A stretch of 64,000 bases of DNA from Symsagittifera roscoffensis (lineage: Eukaryota; Xenacoelomorpha; Acoela; Convolutidae), in assembly GCF_963678635.1 (NCBI RefSeq), contig NC_087065.1, positions 68,760,956 through 68,824,955 of the forward strand, written 5' to 3'. Within the stretch, counting starts at the first letter, position 1, and each line of letters opens with the position of its first letter. Positions 31,525 through 43,221 of the stretch are shown one piece after another. Under the pieces are notes generated by a model. It did not search any database and was not told the origin of the DNA. It worked only from the letters and a program-made list of their open reading frames with translations. The position numbers were made by a program, and so were the translations under genes.

Positions 31525-32395
31525 CTAGCTGAGTGCCCTGTTGTCGACCCGTTTGAAAGGCTCGCTGCCCGGATATGCCCTGTATTTTTCCACAAAGGTG
31601 ACAACCGCGAACATCTCCGCTTTGGGTGCCCCGTACTTCATTTCCACGTCCCTCAAGACTTTGCTCCCGTAGGCTATTGGTCTCAAGACTGTCTTCCCGT
31701 TCCACTCCAGTTCTTGATGGAGTATGCCAGAGATCGCTACTACCGATGCGTCAGTGTCCATTCCCTTTTCTGTAGGAATGCCTAGCACAGGTGCTTCATA
31801 TAGTTCTTTCTTTATTCTATGAAATGAATCCTCTGCCGTGTTATTCAACGTGAACTTCTTGCCCTTGTGCCTCATGAGTTGTTGCATTGGATATACTTTA
31901 TCGGCATAGCCCTTGATGAACTCCCTGTAAAAATTAGCAAAACCCAAAAACCTCATCAACTGGGGCTCAGGTTTTGGCAATTTCCAAGTCAGTACTGCCT
32001 CTACCGCGTCCGGGTCTGCTCGGATGCCATTTTTATCTACCATTTCCCAGGTATTTTATCCATTTTAACGAGTCTTCAGAATCTCACACTTCGAGGGCTT
32101 GCATTTCAATCCTGCCCTCTTCATGCATGAGAATACCTCATCCAATCGTTCGATGTGGTCCTACAGGGTAGGTAGTGAAATCACCACGTCATCTATGTAA
32201 CAGATCACCAAGTTACCATATTTTTTCGTCACATTTGTCAGTGCTTGTGTCATCAGTCGCTGGAATGTGGCTGTCGCGTTGCAAAGGTTGAAGGGCATCT
32301 TTTTCCATGGATGCCCTGTCGCGTTGCAAAGGTCGAAGGGCCTCCTTTTCCCTTGAATGTCTTATAATGGGCTCAGTTTTTGGGAATCGAAATCC
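31525..32395 (-). pseudogene. Ty3/gypsy reverse transcriptase and RNase H fragment
   Basis: The RT active site YIDD is at 32188-32199, preceded by the conserved NLCNATATFQRLMTQAL region (about 32240-32300). The thumb and RNase H follow in an open frame (31525-32043) with MRFLGFANFYREFIKGYADK, DTDASVVAISGILHQE and KYGAPKAEMFAVVTF. A short tandem duplication of GTCGCGTTGCAAAGGTyGAAGG near 32275 and 32311 breaks the frame upstream of YIDD. Fingers, protease and gag are absent beyond about 32395. Confidence 0.8.
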
Positions 32396-32977
32396 GCGGG
32401 TCGAGGTGTTAGACATATGTTTCCTTCTTGAAATTCCAACAAAAGAAGTTTTTTGACTGAAAGTCAGAACATACCGGGTTTTGGTCAAGATAATCAAAAC
32501 TTGAGTCGAGCACAGTCAAGACATTGGTCATGCACAACCTAATTTTGTTTCGTCTGAAACTCTGATTTGATTTAAGAACGAAAAACCAAAATCCAGTGAT
32601 ATTGACATCAAACAAGGAGTCAAAGCTTAGAACTTGCTTTGTTGTCAGAAAAGAATGTCACTTACAAAAAATTATGACTATGAAGAAAAAAATGGCAAAA
32701 GGCTAATTTTGATGCAATCAACCACAAATAAACACACAAGTTTCTGGTAAAAATAGATATCATCGGATTGCATCACCGGTGTTGATTCGATTGAGTCCAA
32801 AAAAAATTAGTCTTTACCGGCAAATTGTTAGTTTTTAAATGTGATTGGTTGCCTGAACTCCTGTCGTTTTTTCATCTTCATCGCACTTTTTTGTATTAAT
32901 TGTATTCTATCATTCGTACGCCATCTCTATCATTTGTACACAGTGAAAATTTAAATACTGTTGCAAGGAGGACTCTA
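32396..32977. other. Non-coding stretch before the BEL/Pao remnant
   Basis: AT-rich sequence between the broken end of the minus-strand gypsy and the first BEL gag codons. It may include what is left of the BEL 5' LTR and leader, but no sequence matching the putative 3' LTR at about 37530 was found. Nothing else is visible. Confidence 0.4.
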
Positions 32978-33691
32978 ATGGACCGATTTGATAACAAGAG
33001 GTTCATTGTAAGCATGCATCTCAGTGCTGTGTTGAACTACCTCATGAAAACCGAAGATGGAAGAAGCCTTAGGAAGCTTTTGGAGTGTTTTCGCGGAAAT
33101 GTTGCATCATTAGAAGTGCAAGGCTGTAACACTCAAGACTAGGATCCAATAGTGGTTCATGAAATTGAGCAAAAACTGGATCCAGAAAGCCAAAAGCAAT
33201 GGCAGCTTCACAATCCAGGCGTAGAGCTCCAGAAACTACACGAGCTTGACGATTTCATTGGTGCGCGAGCGAGGGCACTAGAAGCAGCGATGTCATCAAT
33301 CACTTTACAGAAACCAACGATTCGAATTGAAGCACATGCTGATGTCCAAAGTAAAATTGACCGAAGGCAATCGTACGGAGCAACAAATGTGGACGAGCAA
33401 TGTGTATTTTGTTGAGCACTTCATACTGTAACTGCATGTAACGAGTTCAAGAAGTTGGAAGTAGATACACGGAATGACAAAATGATTTCCAAGCGACTGT
33501 GTTTTAATTGTTTCCGCCCAGGGCATATGGTAGCGAAACGCCCAAGCACGCACAATTGCAAGCAGATTGGAAAAAAAAACACCATTCTCTTCTTCACGTG
33601 GAAAATCTGTGCAGGGAACAACCAACTACAACTGAGAAAAGACTGTAAACGAGTGTCATGCGAGTGGAAACAACCAGTGTACTGTAATTAG
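32978..33691 (+). pseudogene. BEL/Pao gag fragment with zinc knuckle
   Basis: Starts MDRFDNKRFIVSMHL, continues with DPIVVHEIEQKLDPESQKQW and HELDDFIGARARALEAA (typical of the Pao gag region), then a cysteine motif EQCVFC and a CCHC-type knuckle LCFNCFRPGHMVAKR in which the final Cys is replaced by Arg. One stop at 33140 and another at 33413 interrupt it. Confidence 0.7.
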
Positions 33692-33895
33692 CGCTACAGA
33701 ACCTGACAGAACGGCCCTACTTGGAACTTGCGGGATACAGCTGTTCAACTATCACAGACAGGAAATTCTTTGCCGTGCCTTGAATGACAATGGATCACAG
33801 TTGAATATCGTCAGTCAAAGCTTCGTACGACGGCATGGGTTGCCTCGTAAATCAGTCAACCAAACAGTGAAACCAGTTGGAACCCCCCCCCCCCA

Positions 33896-34189
33896 TTGGA
33901 GACGAGAGGTCTTGCTCTGATAACTTTGTCATTGTCTGGAGAAGAGACACTACGAGCAGACTTCTTCATCACGCCCCAAGTCACATCAGATCGACCAGGA
34001 GACAATATGGATGTACGCGAACATAACCATCCGTCTCGATATGCACTGGCGGATCCAGCTTACGGCAAAAGAGGAAGGATTGATCTTCTATGTGGTGTTA
34101 AACTGACAAACGGGCTCACAACTGGTAAACAGATACGAGAAGGATCTCTCACCTTGGATGAAACAATTTTTGGCTGGATTGTGAAATAA
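33896..34189 (+). pseudogene. BEL/Pao aspartic-protease region fragment
   Basis: A 97-codon frame with LADPAYGKRGRIDLLCG and DETIFGWIVK, matching the conserved end of the BEL protease region (L-G-x-D-x...TxxGWI pattern). The catalytic DSG is upstream in a damaged stretch with a run of 13 C at about 33883. Confidence 0.6.
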
Positions 34190-34537
34190 TCAGTACAGTT
34201 ACTAAGCAAGAGCAATGCTGATAGAATTTTGCAAACAATCTTCGTCAGTCAATAGTCTGATCTAGACTTTAGTCGCTTTTTAGACCGTTGAGGACTTGCC
34301 TTTGAACCGAAGCCCTCGATCGAAGGAAGAAAAATTTGTTGAGTATCACTTCGACAAAACAACCATAACTGAACCAGATGGTCGCTACTCTGTTAGTTTG
34401 CCTTTCAAGACAAACGTTTGAACTCTCGGCGAGTGCAGGCCATTGCACTCAAACGTATCTTCAGTCTGGAAAGCAAACTTAAGCTGGATGTGGTCTAATA
34501 CACTCAGTACCGAGACTGCGTCAAAGAGTTCCGAGAC

Positions 34538-35326
34538 ATGGGTCAACTAGAAGTTGTACCACCAGATGAGCTCGCAATGTCCGAGAAAAGAAGCTACTAT
34601 CTACCCCATCACTGCGTTCCTAAGGATAACACAACTACAAAGCTACGAGTTGTATTGGACGCTAGTGCTCCAACTAGTACCCAAATTTCGCTGAACGATG
34701 CACTGATGGTTGGCTCAAGCTTCAAGACGATTTGTTTGATCATCTGCTAAGGTTCCGATGCTACCCCATCGGAATCACCGGAGAAATTGCAAAGATGTAT
34801 CGTCAAGTGGCTCTTAACAAGGAGGACTACCACCGAATTCTCTGGAGAGATGCACCCGAGCAAACGATAGAAACATACAAGATGACCCGAGTGCAGTTGC
34901 TATCACTCTGTACGATCACTCATAGAAGCAGGCAAGCATTCTTCTGTCGAAAAAACAATCGTTTAAGACTTCTACGTCGATGACTGGTTGACTGACGCAC
35001 ATGACATACCCTCTGCAAAGAAGCTGATCAATGACGTTAGATGTCAGCACGCAACAAATTAGTTTCTTCTGCAGAAATTTGTAAGCAGCTCAGCAGAAGT
35101 CATGGAATCCTTGCCCAGTGAATTGCGCGAAAACGAACACGAGTTCTCAGAAAAAGACTACTCTGTGAAAGCATTAGGAATCAAGTGGCGTCCGACAAAC
35201 GATGTCTTTGTCCTCAAAGTAGCCCACCATCTAAAGGAGAACATGACAAAACGGTCTCTATTCTCAGCCATCTCTAAGATCTTTGATCCTCTGGGCTGGC
35301 TGACTCCGATGATGCTTCCGTCGTAA
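34538..35326 (+). pseudogene. BEL/Pao reverse transcriptase fragments
   Basis: Successive frames give YYLPHHCVPKDNTTTKLRVV and LDASAPTSTQISLNDALMVG (RT fingers and palm), then GITGEIAKMYRQVALNKED and, after a gap, VKALGIKWRPTNDVFVLKVA and SAISKIFDPLGWLTPMML, which is the Pao A17-like region following RT. Two frameshifts and stops break it. The YVDD-type active site lies in the damaged stretch 34960-34990 (FYVDDWLTDAHD can be read after a shift). Confidence 0.75.
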
Positions 35327-35595
35327 CTCATCATGCAATCCTCTTGGTCGCGGGGATTAAAGTGGGACGACAAACTCCCCGATGATATGATGGAGACGTT
35401 TCTAAGGTGGAGGACTAAAATTCACCATTTTTGAGAAGTTTGACATACCGAGACATGTTGTCGAGGACAGTTTTCAGCTTCATTTGTTTTGTGGCGCATC
35501 AGAAACCGCATAAGCCAGTTGCAGCTACGTCAGGAAAACGGAGACGAAATCAACCAATCGTTTTGTGGCTAAATCAAGAATGGCACCTTTGAAAC

Positions 35596-37378
35596 CTTTG
35601 ACGATCCCCAAATTGGAATTGTTCGCAGTTGTGCTAAGATGCAAGTTGCTGGACCATACGAGGAAAGCACTTCAAACGGTAGGAAGGAATCCGAAGGAAG
35701 TTTTCGGATAGACAGATGCGACGATTGTACTTTGTTGGATCAACGAAACCGCAAACGTCTGGAATACTTTTGTTCGCAACCGAGTACATGAAGTACATGA
35801 GGTTTTGAAAGCAGTCAACTGGCAGCATGTACGAAGTGAAGAAAACCCAGCGGATGCTGCAACTCGTGGACTCGATGCAATGACGCCAAAAAGCTCTTCA
35901 ATCTGGTGGCATGGACCAAGCTGGCTCTCTAAATTTCGGATTCCAGACCAACCAGAGCTAACAAAAGTTGGTTCTGAAAGAAAGAAAAATGCAGTTGTCA
36001 ATAGCACCCAATTGGTCAAACCATCTTTGGACTCACTAGCCGATCTGGAAAAATTCAGCAGTCTACAGAAGTGCATTCGTGTACTGTGCTATGTTACCTT
36101 TTTTGCTCATCGAAAGCAGAAGCACCCAGAAGATGGCAGTTACGATCATCCAACTTCTTTGACGAATAGACGCAACGCCATTCTGAGGCTAATACAAAAC
36201 AAAAAAACTAAGTTCTTCAGTGATGAGCTGAGGGCATTAAACGCCGGCGAATCAGTTGCAAAGAAGTGCCATCAAAGTGAGCGGGAGACTGAAGCGGAAC
36301 AAACACCTTGCAGATGATCAGCGGAACCAAATCGTGATACCCAAGAAAAGTCGACTGGCCAAGCTCATCCTGCAGGACATTCATCTCAAGTAATTTCATG
36401 CTCACGTTGATACGATCCTTGCTGAACTTCGACGACATTTCTGGATTGTGGACGCGCAAGCAGCAATTCGTCACCTCATACGAAACTGTGTGAACTGCCA
36501 ACGACTCAATGGACGATCAAATCCACCATTGATGGGAGAAGAGCCCAAAGAACGAGTAACGCCTTCGCCTCCAATCACTCACACTGGTGTGGGTTTTGCT
36601 GGTCCTTTTGTGACACTGAATGGCAAATAGCTGTCAAAGTCAAATTTGGCTTTGTTTGTTTGCTTCACAGCAAAGGCCATACATTTGGAGCTAACATTAT
36701 GTTTGTCCTCCCAGTCTTGTACTGCTGCCTTGAGACGATTCTGTGCTAGACGTGGTGCTCCAGCGAGGATGTACTCAGACAATGGACTGAATTTTGTTGG
36801 AACTAAAAACGAGCTAAGGCATCTCCAAATGAGCCTAATTAATAAGTTCGGAAAACAATCAATGCCGAATGCTGCACAAGAGATTGGAATCACATGGGCA
36901 ATGATTCCCCCAGGTGTTCCTCACTCTGGTTGACTTTGGGAATCAGGAGTGAAACTTGCGAAATCACCTCTGCGAAGAGTCATTGGGAACAATGTTTTGA
37001 TGTACGAGGAACTTTCTACTCTACTCTGCGGCATTGAAGCAATCCTAAACTCACGACCACGCCTCCATATTTCGGACGACGTTCTAGACCTACGAACCCT
37101 AACACCAGCTGTGATGGTGACAGGGAAAGAATTGCAGTACCTACCAGCCAATCCCAGTGCCCCAACTGACGACAAGTACAGTCCAGCCGTTGGAAACTCA
37201 TCCAGCCAAACGGTGGGCACACATGCAGAAACTGAATGGAACTTTCTGGAAGCGATGGAGCAAGGAGTACTTGTCTTCTCTGCAGCCTCGGATGAAGTGG
37301 ACTTTGAAGCAACGAAATTTTAAATTGGGTGATGTTGCGCTCTTGATGGACAAAAACCAACCCTACAATGGCCAATAG
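35596..37378 (+). pseudogene. BEL/Pao RNase H and integrase fragments
   Basis: A segment with TIPKLELFAVV and WQHVRSEENPADAATRG marks RNase H. Integrase follows: zinc-type NCVNCQRLNG at about 36480, the core with SKSNLALFVCFTAKAIHLEL, MYSDNGLNFVGT and the VPHSG region, then LRRVIGNNVLMYEELSTLL and AILNSRPRL. Stops at 36316, 36630 and 36934 and several frameshifts make it non-functional. The end carries the C-terminal domain GDVALLMDKNQP. Confidence 0.75.
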
Positions 37379-37560
37379 CTCGGGTTTTGGAAGTCTACCT
37401 TGGGAGAGACAACCAATGCCGATCAGCGAAAGTCAAAACCGCAAGGGGCGGCTAGATACTGCCTTGCATAAAACTAAGGAAACTCCCAGTCAGTGTTGAA
37501 TGAACTTGGCTCATTCAAGGTGGGCGGCAATGTTGCGTGCAATGAGCATCATAGGAGAAT

Positions 37561-38249
37561 GATAATAATAACCGCCAAAAAAACTGATTTAAACCAACAA
37601 AGATTGTTTCAAATGTTTGATTTGATCTACTCGTGATTCATCCCTTTTTTTTGTAAAGTAATTTTATATCGACTTATCGAAACTTTCACAACAGCTGGTA
37701 AAGTTGATTCACATTAAGATTCATATTAAGAAGCAGCAGTTGGGTGAGCCTTGTGACCCTGGTTTAGGCAGATTGAGACCGGATCGGGGCTCCTTGCACA
37801 AACTCAACGAGTAAAAAAATTAAGCAATATTGCAATACAACGTTTTGGAGGTCTCGTATTGTAATGCTAGCATTGAATACTCGCTGCAGGCACAAGCCAC
37901 AAACCTATTGAAGTAATATTGAGATTTGCAAGACTTTTTTTCTTAAATAAAAAATGTTCAAATTCATTGTCTTGGTATACACAATGAAGCAGGTATAACG
38001 TATTCCCCTTCCTCTGATATAAAGTCATATGATTGGTTGAATCAAAGTGAAAGTAAAATCTCAGCTACGTCAAGCTGAGTTGTTCCGCTATTGAAAAGTT
38101 CTAGGCTTCGGCGAGAAACCAGTTTTTCTCGTTTTTCTTTTTGAAATTGGATTAAATTTTAGGAAAATAAAAAAAAGTGAAAAAACTAGATTGTGCCTGA
38201 CCTATGTTTTGACAGTGCTTGGTTTGAAATTCGATTTTCTGGACCAAAA
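37561..38249. other. AT-rich stretch with no gene seen
   Basis: Probably includes the 3' LTR of the BEL element in its first few hundred bases. A more GC-rich patch at 37740-37800 stands out but matches no RNA family that I recognise. No protein-coding signal. Confidence 0.4.
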
Positions 38250-41200
38250 TTAGTTGTTTTTTTTACTATGTCTCGACTCTCTCGACCAAAGTAGTTTTTT
38301 TTTGTTTTTCAGTAAGAAAACTGCAGTTGCTCGACTCTCAAAGTCGAAACCTGCATGGAGTACTTTGATCCGGTGTGTGTTGATTCCAGAAAATCCGCCT
38401 TATTCAATTCACGTGTCGGTTTTTTGCCATTGCCTTTTCAGACCGTTCTCTTCAAATCTGGCAACTTCGAATGCGCTTGGTCAATTTTTAAACGGGTGCT
38501 AATTTTCATGCCAGTCTCATCAATGTCCCTTTACCTTTGAGGAGACCAGTTGTGTTTGACACTTTTTATTATGGCACATTCAACTGAATCTAACATGCGC
38601 AAAATTTCTGTTTTGACTAAATCATACGGCAAAATCCCTCATCCAATGGACAAATTAGATTGACCAATTCTAACTGAAATTATTGCCAAAGAGAATCTTG
38701 ACATTGGTAATTTGAAAGATCAATTACATTTGAGACAAAAATACCTATCCTATCAGAAAATAAAACACTGTGAAAATCAGAGAGGCCGGAAATAAGGATG
38801 TTATACAAATTTACGAGACTTGGTAGCATGAGAATAATTTTCGATCGACTAGAATCCGTTTTCATAAAACCAGCCAATATCAGCTTCAAACGATACAGAA
38901 TGTTCAGTAGGACTTCATAAAAGACTTCCATAAAAAATATTGAGAATAACTATCGGATTTTACAAGAGTTTGCGAAATAGCAATAAACGCAAAACAAGAA
39001 TGGATAAGACTCGTATTTATTTTTAACATGAGAAACTGTGCCCCCTACGGAGACTACTTTCCGAAACTCGGAATTATGACAAGAGACAACAACAGTGGCA
39101 CGGCGTACAAAATTTTTCATTTTGTAAAACGAAAACTAAGCATGAACATAGGAAAATGAAACCACTTTATGAAATGGGGAAATGGGTTTGCTAAAAGCCA
39201 CTTAAGTGTTTGTAGGGGGAAAGAAATATTCTGTAATATCTGCGAATACAAAGGACATTTAAGAAATTTATGTAAATCAAAAGCGAGAAAACTGGTGCAA
39301 TTATAAATTTGAGCTTTCCTGTGTATTCGGTTAGCCAGTTCAGTTTTTTGAACCAGATAGTCATCCACGATTTGAATTTAAGGTACCCACAGTTGAAGGT
39401 TTTAACCGTCGACACGAAAACTTGTGCACTGTACTGTCGCTTCACTAATTATACGATAAACATCATCGGCAGGATCATCGTCAGAGCTCAATCCAATGAA
39501 TAAAACTCAAATGAGACTGCAATTTTCATCACTTCTGGACACGAGAGAAAAATCTAAAGGAACGGCAGTTTACCCAAAGTTGGAATCGAAATTGCTCAAA
39601 AACATTGCTCTTAACCGTTCAACAGTATATCTTTTCCAAATGCCTGTAAGTCTAAGATTCCTTCGAACACAATTGTAAGCTTGTACAAACAGTTCAAAAA
39701 CTTCTCAGTAGGATCAGAAAAATTCCATGGGATAGAAAGATCACACCTTTTCTTTCACCTTTTAAACCAATCCAAACCAAGGTTAGGAAAATACCACTTC
39801 ATTTAATAAAAAAAGTAGTTTGAGAAGAATGGTAAAGGCAGCACATGTCGTCAAGATAGATAATTGTGACGAAGGTTTTTTTCTGGTTCAGCAGTTTTTT
39901 CTGGAAGGAATTCTGGTTCAGCAGTCTAAACCTAAGAAACGCCTACAGTCAACTAAACTATGCCAGAACACGACTAAAAACTCAATTTTATCATAGTGAG
40001 CGGCAAAATTACGGGAACGCACCACTTTTTAACCGGCTTCTACGGATTGGGAGACATAACATATGAATTGAAACGGATAATGGATTTACTCTTGAAAGAC
40101 ATATATCTTACCAATTGCTACATTGAGGATATTTTAATAGCTTCGACAGGCTCGCTGGAAGAAAAACATCCATCTGGATAACACGAACATGGCGGTAGGA
40201 TGGGGAAATTGCGTTTTCTTTCGAAAAGATTTAGAATGTTTGGGAAATCCATTGGTTGAAAATCCATTGATTGGAAAAGCTGATTCAATAAACTTATTCC
40301 GAACCCAAAAAACATTTCAGAACTAAAAATTTTTTCGGATCAATGAACAAATGCTTAAAACTTGTCCCAAACCTGTCACCCATATGTTCACAGCTACGAT
40401 TTTTTTTCGAACAAAAAGTCAGTTTACCATTGCACTGAAACTCATACATTAGCATTTGAAGATTTAAAAATGCAAATTGTAAAAAATGCGGAAAACAATC
40501 ACTTTGATATAAAAAATGTCAATACTAAAAACTAACGCTTCTCATAACGCATTAGAATCCACACTTGAACAGCAGGACGGAGAATTTTGGATCACAATAG
40601 CATTCGCAACCAGACTTTTTAATATTTATGAGATGAAATACTAGCTAGAATTTCTGGTAGCTGTCTGGGCAACCGAATCTGTCAAGAATCAGTTTTACGA
40701 GTCAGAACATAAAATTGTACCTGATTGTAAAAGCTATACTGTCCGCACTAAACGCTTAACATGGTGACAAGACTATGAAAAATAGACTAACCCGTTGAGT
40801 CACTAGATTGCTTTCCTTTTCATTTCAAACTTGAACACATCCCAGGGAAAAAAATGGGACTTACAGTCTTATTTTCAAGATTTCCTTCAGGAAAAGACTC
40901 CCCAACCTCACATTACGCCAAAGAATTTGTGGTTGCGGCAATCAACAAGATCACATCAAATTTATTTAGAAATACTAACTGTAAGAAGAATAAGAAAAAG
41001 AAATCTCTTGTAAGTACACAGTGTAGATAGTATATGATACTCTCGTCGGGCAGAAAGTTTGAAAAGTTAATACACATCTAACGGTCATTCTTAGCAAAAT
41101 TTTCTAAACTACGTCACAGACACAATTCGTTACTTTTGTTCGTTACTTTTGTTCCAACTTTGACGCCAGTAAGGTGAAGGGAGAATAGAGCATGTATGCG

Positions 41201-41456
41201 ATTTGGCTACCTCCCATAAATTCAGATATATTTTTTTCTGCATTGGGGAATGTTGTGTTTTTGTTTCTCCTAATTTTACTTCTAATTTTTAATCAGATAC
41301 CTGTTAGCTCGTATCTATCCCAACTCCATTAGACTTAGCGGCACTTTACGAGTTCTATTTAGGAGAATCAGTTTCAATTCAACTCGTTCTATTTTATTTA
41401 CTCATTTTTAGCTTTTTTAGTTGTAAGCATACCAGTGGTATGTGAACACTTCTTAC
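38250..41456 (+). mobile_element. Degenerate Mag-like Ty3/gypsy element
   Basis: The LTR end and primer site are recognisable at 38571/38572 (TTTTTATTA|TGGCACATTCAAC), homologous to 60056/60057 and 46475/46476. Then come a gag start (ATGGCACATTCAACTGAATC), a CCHC knuckle at 39232-39273 (CNICEYKGHLRNLC), an RT active site at 40119-40130 reading YIED instead of YIDD, and an RNase H tail HIPGKKMGL near 40834. A right LTR-like segment at about 41290-41456 contains CATACCAGTGGTATGTGAAC, similar to 60028-60047. Dozens of stops make this an old copy. Confidence 0.75.
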
Positions 41457-42253
41457 TCTGCCCCACCCTAAATGACAAGAATTATAAAAAAATTTAATTA
41501 CAAACAAGTGAAAACCCGTTTTTTTTCTATGAAATGTATGTGCAGTAAACGGCAAAGTTGTAGCAAAAATGAGAAAAAGAACCGTTTATGGCCTGTTAAG
41601 TAAGAATACTTTCTTTTAACCTCTCTTGTAATTAAGTATTTATGTATTGGTTTTTTGTTGTAAGTTTGTCCCAGTTTTAATATAAAATTTTAAAAAATTT
41701 AAAATTTATCGGGTTGACATCCACAGAAGAAAAATGCGTATCATACAGTTTCTTTTATGAAGTCTGTGGAAAAAGTGCTTTTCATACAACTTTCATGTAT
41801 GATGATTATAAGAAAGTTATTTTGTCATAGAAAAAATGAATTTTTCAATAATCACTAAAAAACAGGCCTTTTTCTGTCAAACACCAAAACTTTCAAACTA
41901 AAAATTATCTAGCCACATACAAAAAGTTACATTTTTGGTATAAAGTTTCAAGTGAAAATGTTAAAATTAACCCTCATGGCTAAAATCACTAAACGCTGAT
42001 TTTCCTGTGTGGTAACTGCCAGTTAGTTTCTGGGTTTTCTTATGACAAATAACCCTTGGTTAGTGTTTCAGATGACACACAAAAGTTCGAAACAAAAACA
42101 TTTTGTTTTTTCATTTATGGAAAAAATAATTATCATAAATTTTCATAGCTTGGTTTTCCAATGATTATAATATAGTTTCATACAATGGAAAAAATACTCT
42201 TTTTTGTTATTTTCATACACTTACTTTTGCTCTATGAAATTGTATGAAAGTGT
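41457..42253. other. AT-rich, rich in GTATGAAA/TTTCATAC words, no gene seen
   Basis: Repeated, often palindromic TTTCATAC and TATGAAA words suggest an old palindromic MITE, into which the hAT element at 42262 inserted (the words continue beyond it at 43641-43670). No ends or target duplication could be fixed. Confidence 0.4.
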
Positions 42254-42261
42254 ATGATAAG

Positions 42262-42400
42262 CAGGCATTTCGGGTTCGGGTTCGGGTTTTCGGGTATCGG
42301 GTCGGGTTTTCGGGTTTTGAGACAAATTTCGGGTTTCGGGTCGGGTTTCGGGTTCAACAAATTTTCGGGTTCGGGTTCGGGTTCGGGTATTCAATTATGT
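42262..42400. repeat. Left subterminal CGGGTT array of the hAT element
   Basis: Tandem-like CGGGTTCGGGTTCGGG words interspersed with TTTCGGGTT. They mirror the array at 43430-43620 in inverted overall arrangement. Presumed transposase-binding sites by analogy with other hAT elements. Confidence 0.8.
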
Positions 42401-42535
42401 CGGATTTCTAAAACCCGACTTTTGTTTGCTGTTTTCGGTTTCGACAAAAACTTTCCCAGTTTTTCTTTTGTTTGAGGTTTTTTACTTTTTTAATTTTTAT
42501 TTCTATTTCATTTCTGAACGCGATTGCATTGTACG

Positions 42536-42871
42536 ATGAAGGAAGAGTGGCGGATATTTGAAACCAAAAATCCAAAGTTGAAAGACAAGTTTCTGTGCGG
42601 TTTCATTGACAAGAAGAAAACAGAAGCGCGGAAGTGCGTTCGTTGCAAAAGTGTATTTTCATGTAAAAAGAGCAATACGTCAGCTCTTGAAAGGCACATT
42701 AGCAGCTGCACTTCCACTGAGTCGGAAGATGTAAATCAAATTTCCATAAGAAAATTTCTGAACTCGAATACTGAAAAGTTTACTTTCCATTCCCAATTCG
42801 TATATCTTGACAATGTGTCAGTAACAAAAGTTAGCAGTTCCCCTCGCTTCAAGAAAGACTCGCATGTGTGA
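42536..42871 (+). pseudogene. hAT transposase N terminus with BED-type zinc finger
   Basis: From ATG 42536 (MKEEWRIFETKNPKLK). A BED-like finger is visible as KCVRCKSVFSCKKSNTSAL followed by ERHISSC, giving C-x2-C and H-x4-C ligands. The frame ends at a TGA at 42869-42871. BED fingers bind DNA and are common at the N terminus of hAT transposases. Confidence 0.8.
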
Positions 42872-43221
42872 TGTCCGACTGTGGTTCGGACATGGTCAAG
42901 TTTTGCCGTATAATGAAGCTGGCTCATGTGCCTTGCCTGGCACATGTAATCAATCTGATTGTAAATATTGAAAACTTGCAACAAACCGAGCATACTTATG
43001 CAACGCCAACTTCTTTCAAAGACTTCTTACAACTTGAAAGGGCAGTTGGACCAAAAGAGGAACAAATACGAAGAACATTGAGACAAATTCCCGCAGCAAA
43101 TTCTGACATTGAGAGAGCGTTCAGTTATGCAAAGTACTTGAAGAAGGATATTCAATCGCGACTTAAGACGGAGAATTTTACACGCAACGTGTTCTTGAAA
43201 CTCACCGAGGAATGCGTTTAA
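42871..43221 (+). pseudogene. hAT transposase core fragment and C-terminal dimerisation region
   Basis: Opens with SDCGSDMVKF (the second catalytic Asp region of hAT transposases) and HVPCLAHVINL (the conserved C-x-A-H motif). It then jumps to IPAANSDIERAFSYAKYL, part of the hATC dimerisation domain, so the middle of the protein (about 200-300 residues) is deleted. The protein cannot be catalytic alone; the element would need a transposase in trans. Confidence 0.8.

Larger units (their letters stand above)
15090..32395 (-). mobile_element. Candidate giant Ty3/gypsy-like retroelement with extra 3' ORFs
   Basis: All coding signals between 32.4 and 15.1 kb are on the minus strand. In transcription order they are: RT with YIDD, RNase H, a D-D-35-E integrase, a tandemly amplified integrase tail, then a series of ORFs including an intact SGNH hydrolase. 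The 3' end has been amplified in the array at 1-15089. The upstream part of RT, protease and gag is missing because the element ends at about 32395, close to a BEL/Pao remnant. Matching LTRs were not found, so treating the whole as one element is inferred from strand, order and absence of intervening unrelated elements. It could also be two minus-strand elements side by side. Confidence 0.5.
32978..37560 (+). mobile_element. Degenerate BEL/Pao LTR retrotransposon
   Basis: Plus-strand fragments appear in BEL order: gag with CCHC knuckle, an aspartic-protease region, RT, an RNase H region with RSEENPADAATRG, integrase with a C-X2-C zinc site and D-D-E core, and the terminal domain. At least a dozen stops and frameshifts separate them. 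The coding part ends in KVGGNVACNE at about 37520-37545; a sequence GGTGGGCGGCAA|TGTTGCGTGC at 37520-37541 looks like a polypurine tract followed by an LTR starting TG. LTR pairs and target duplication were not found. Confidence 0.8.

Noticed and set aside
37740-37800. GC-rich patch as a small structured RNA gene
   Set aside because: No A/B box, Sm site or familiar fold could be recognised by eye, so a name would be invented.
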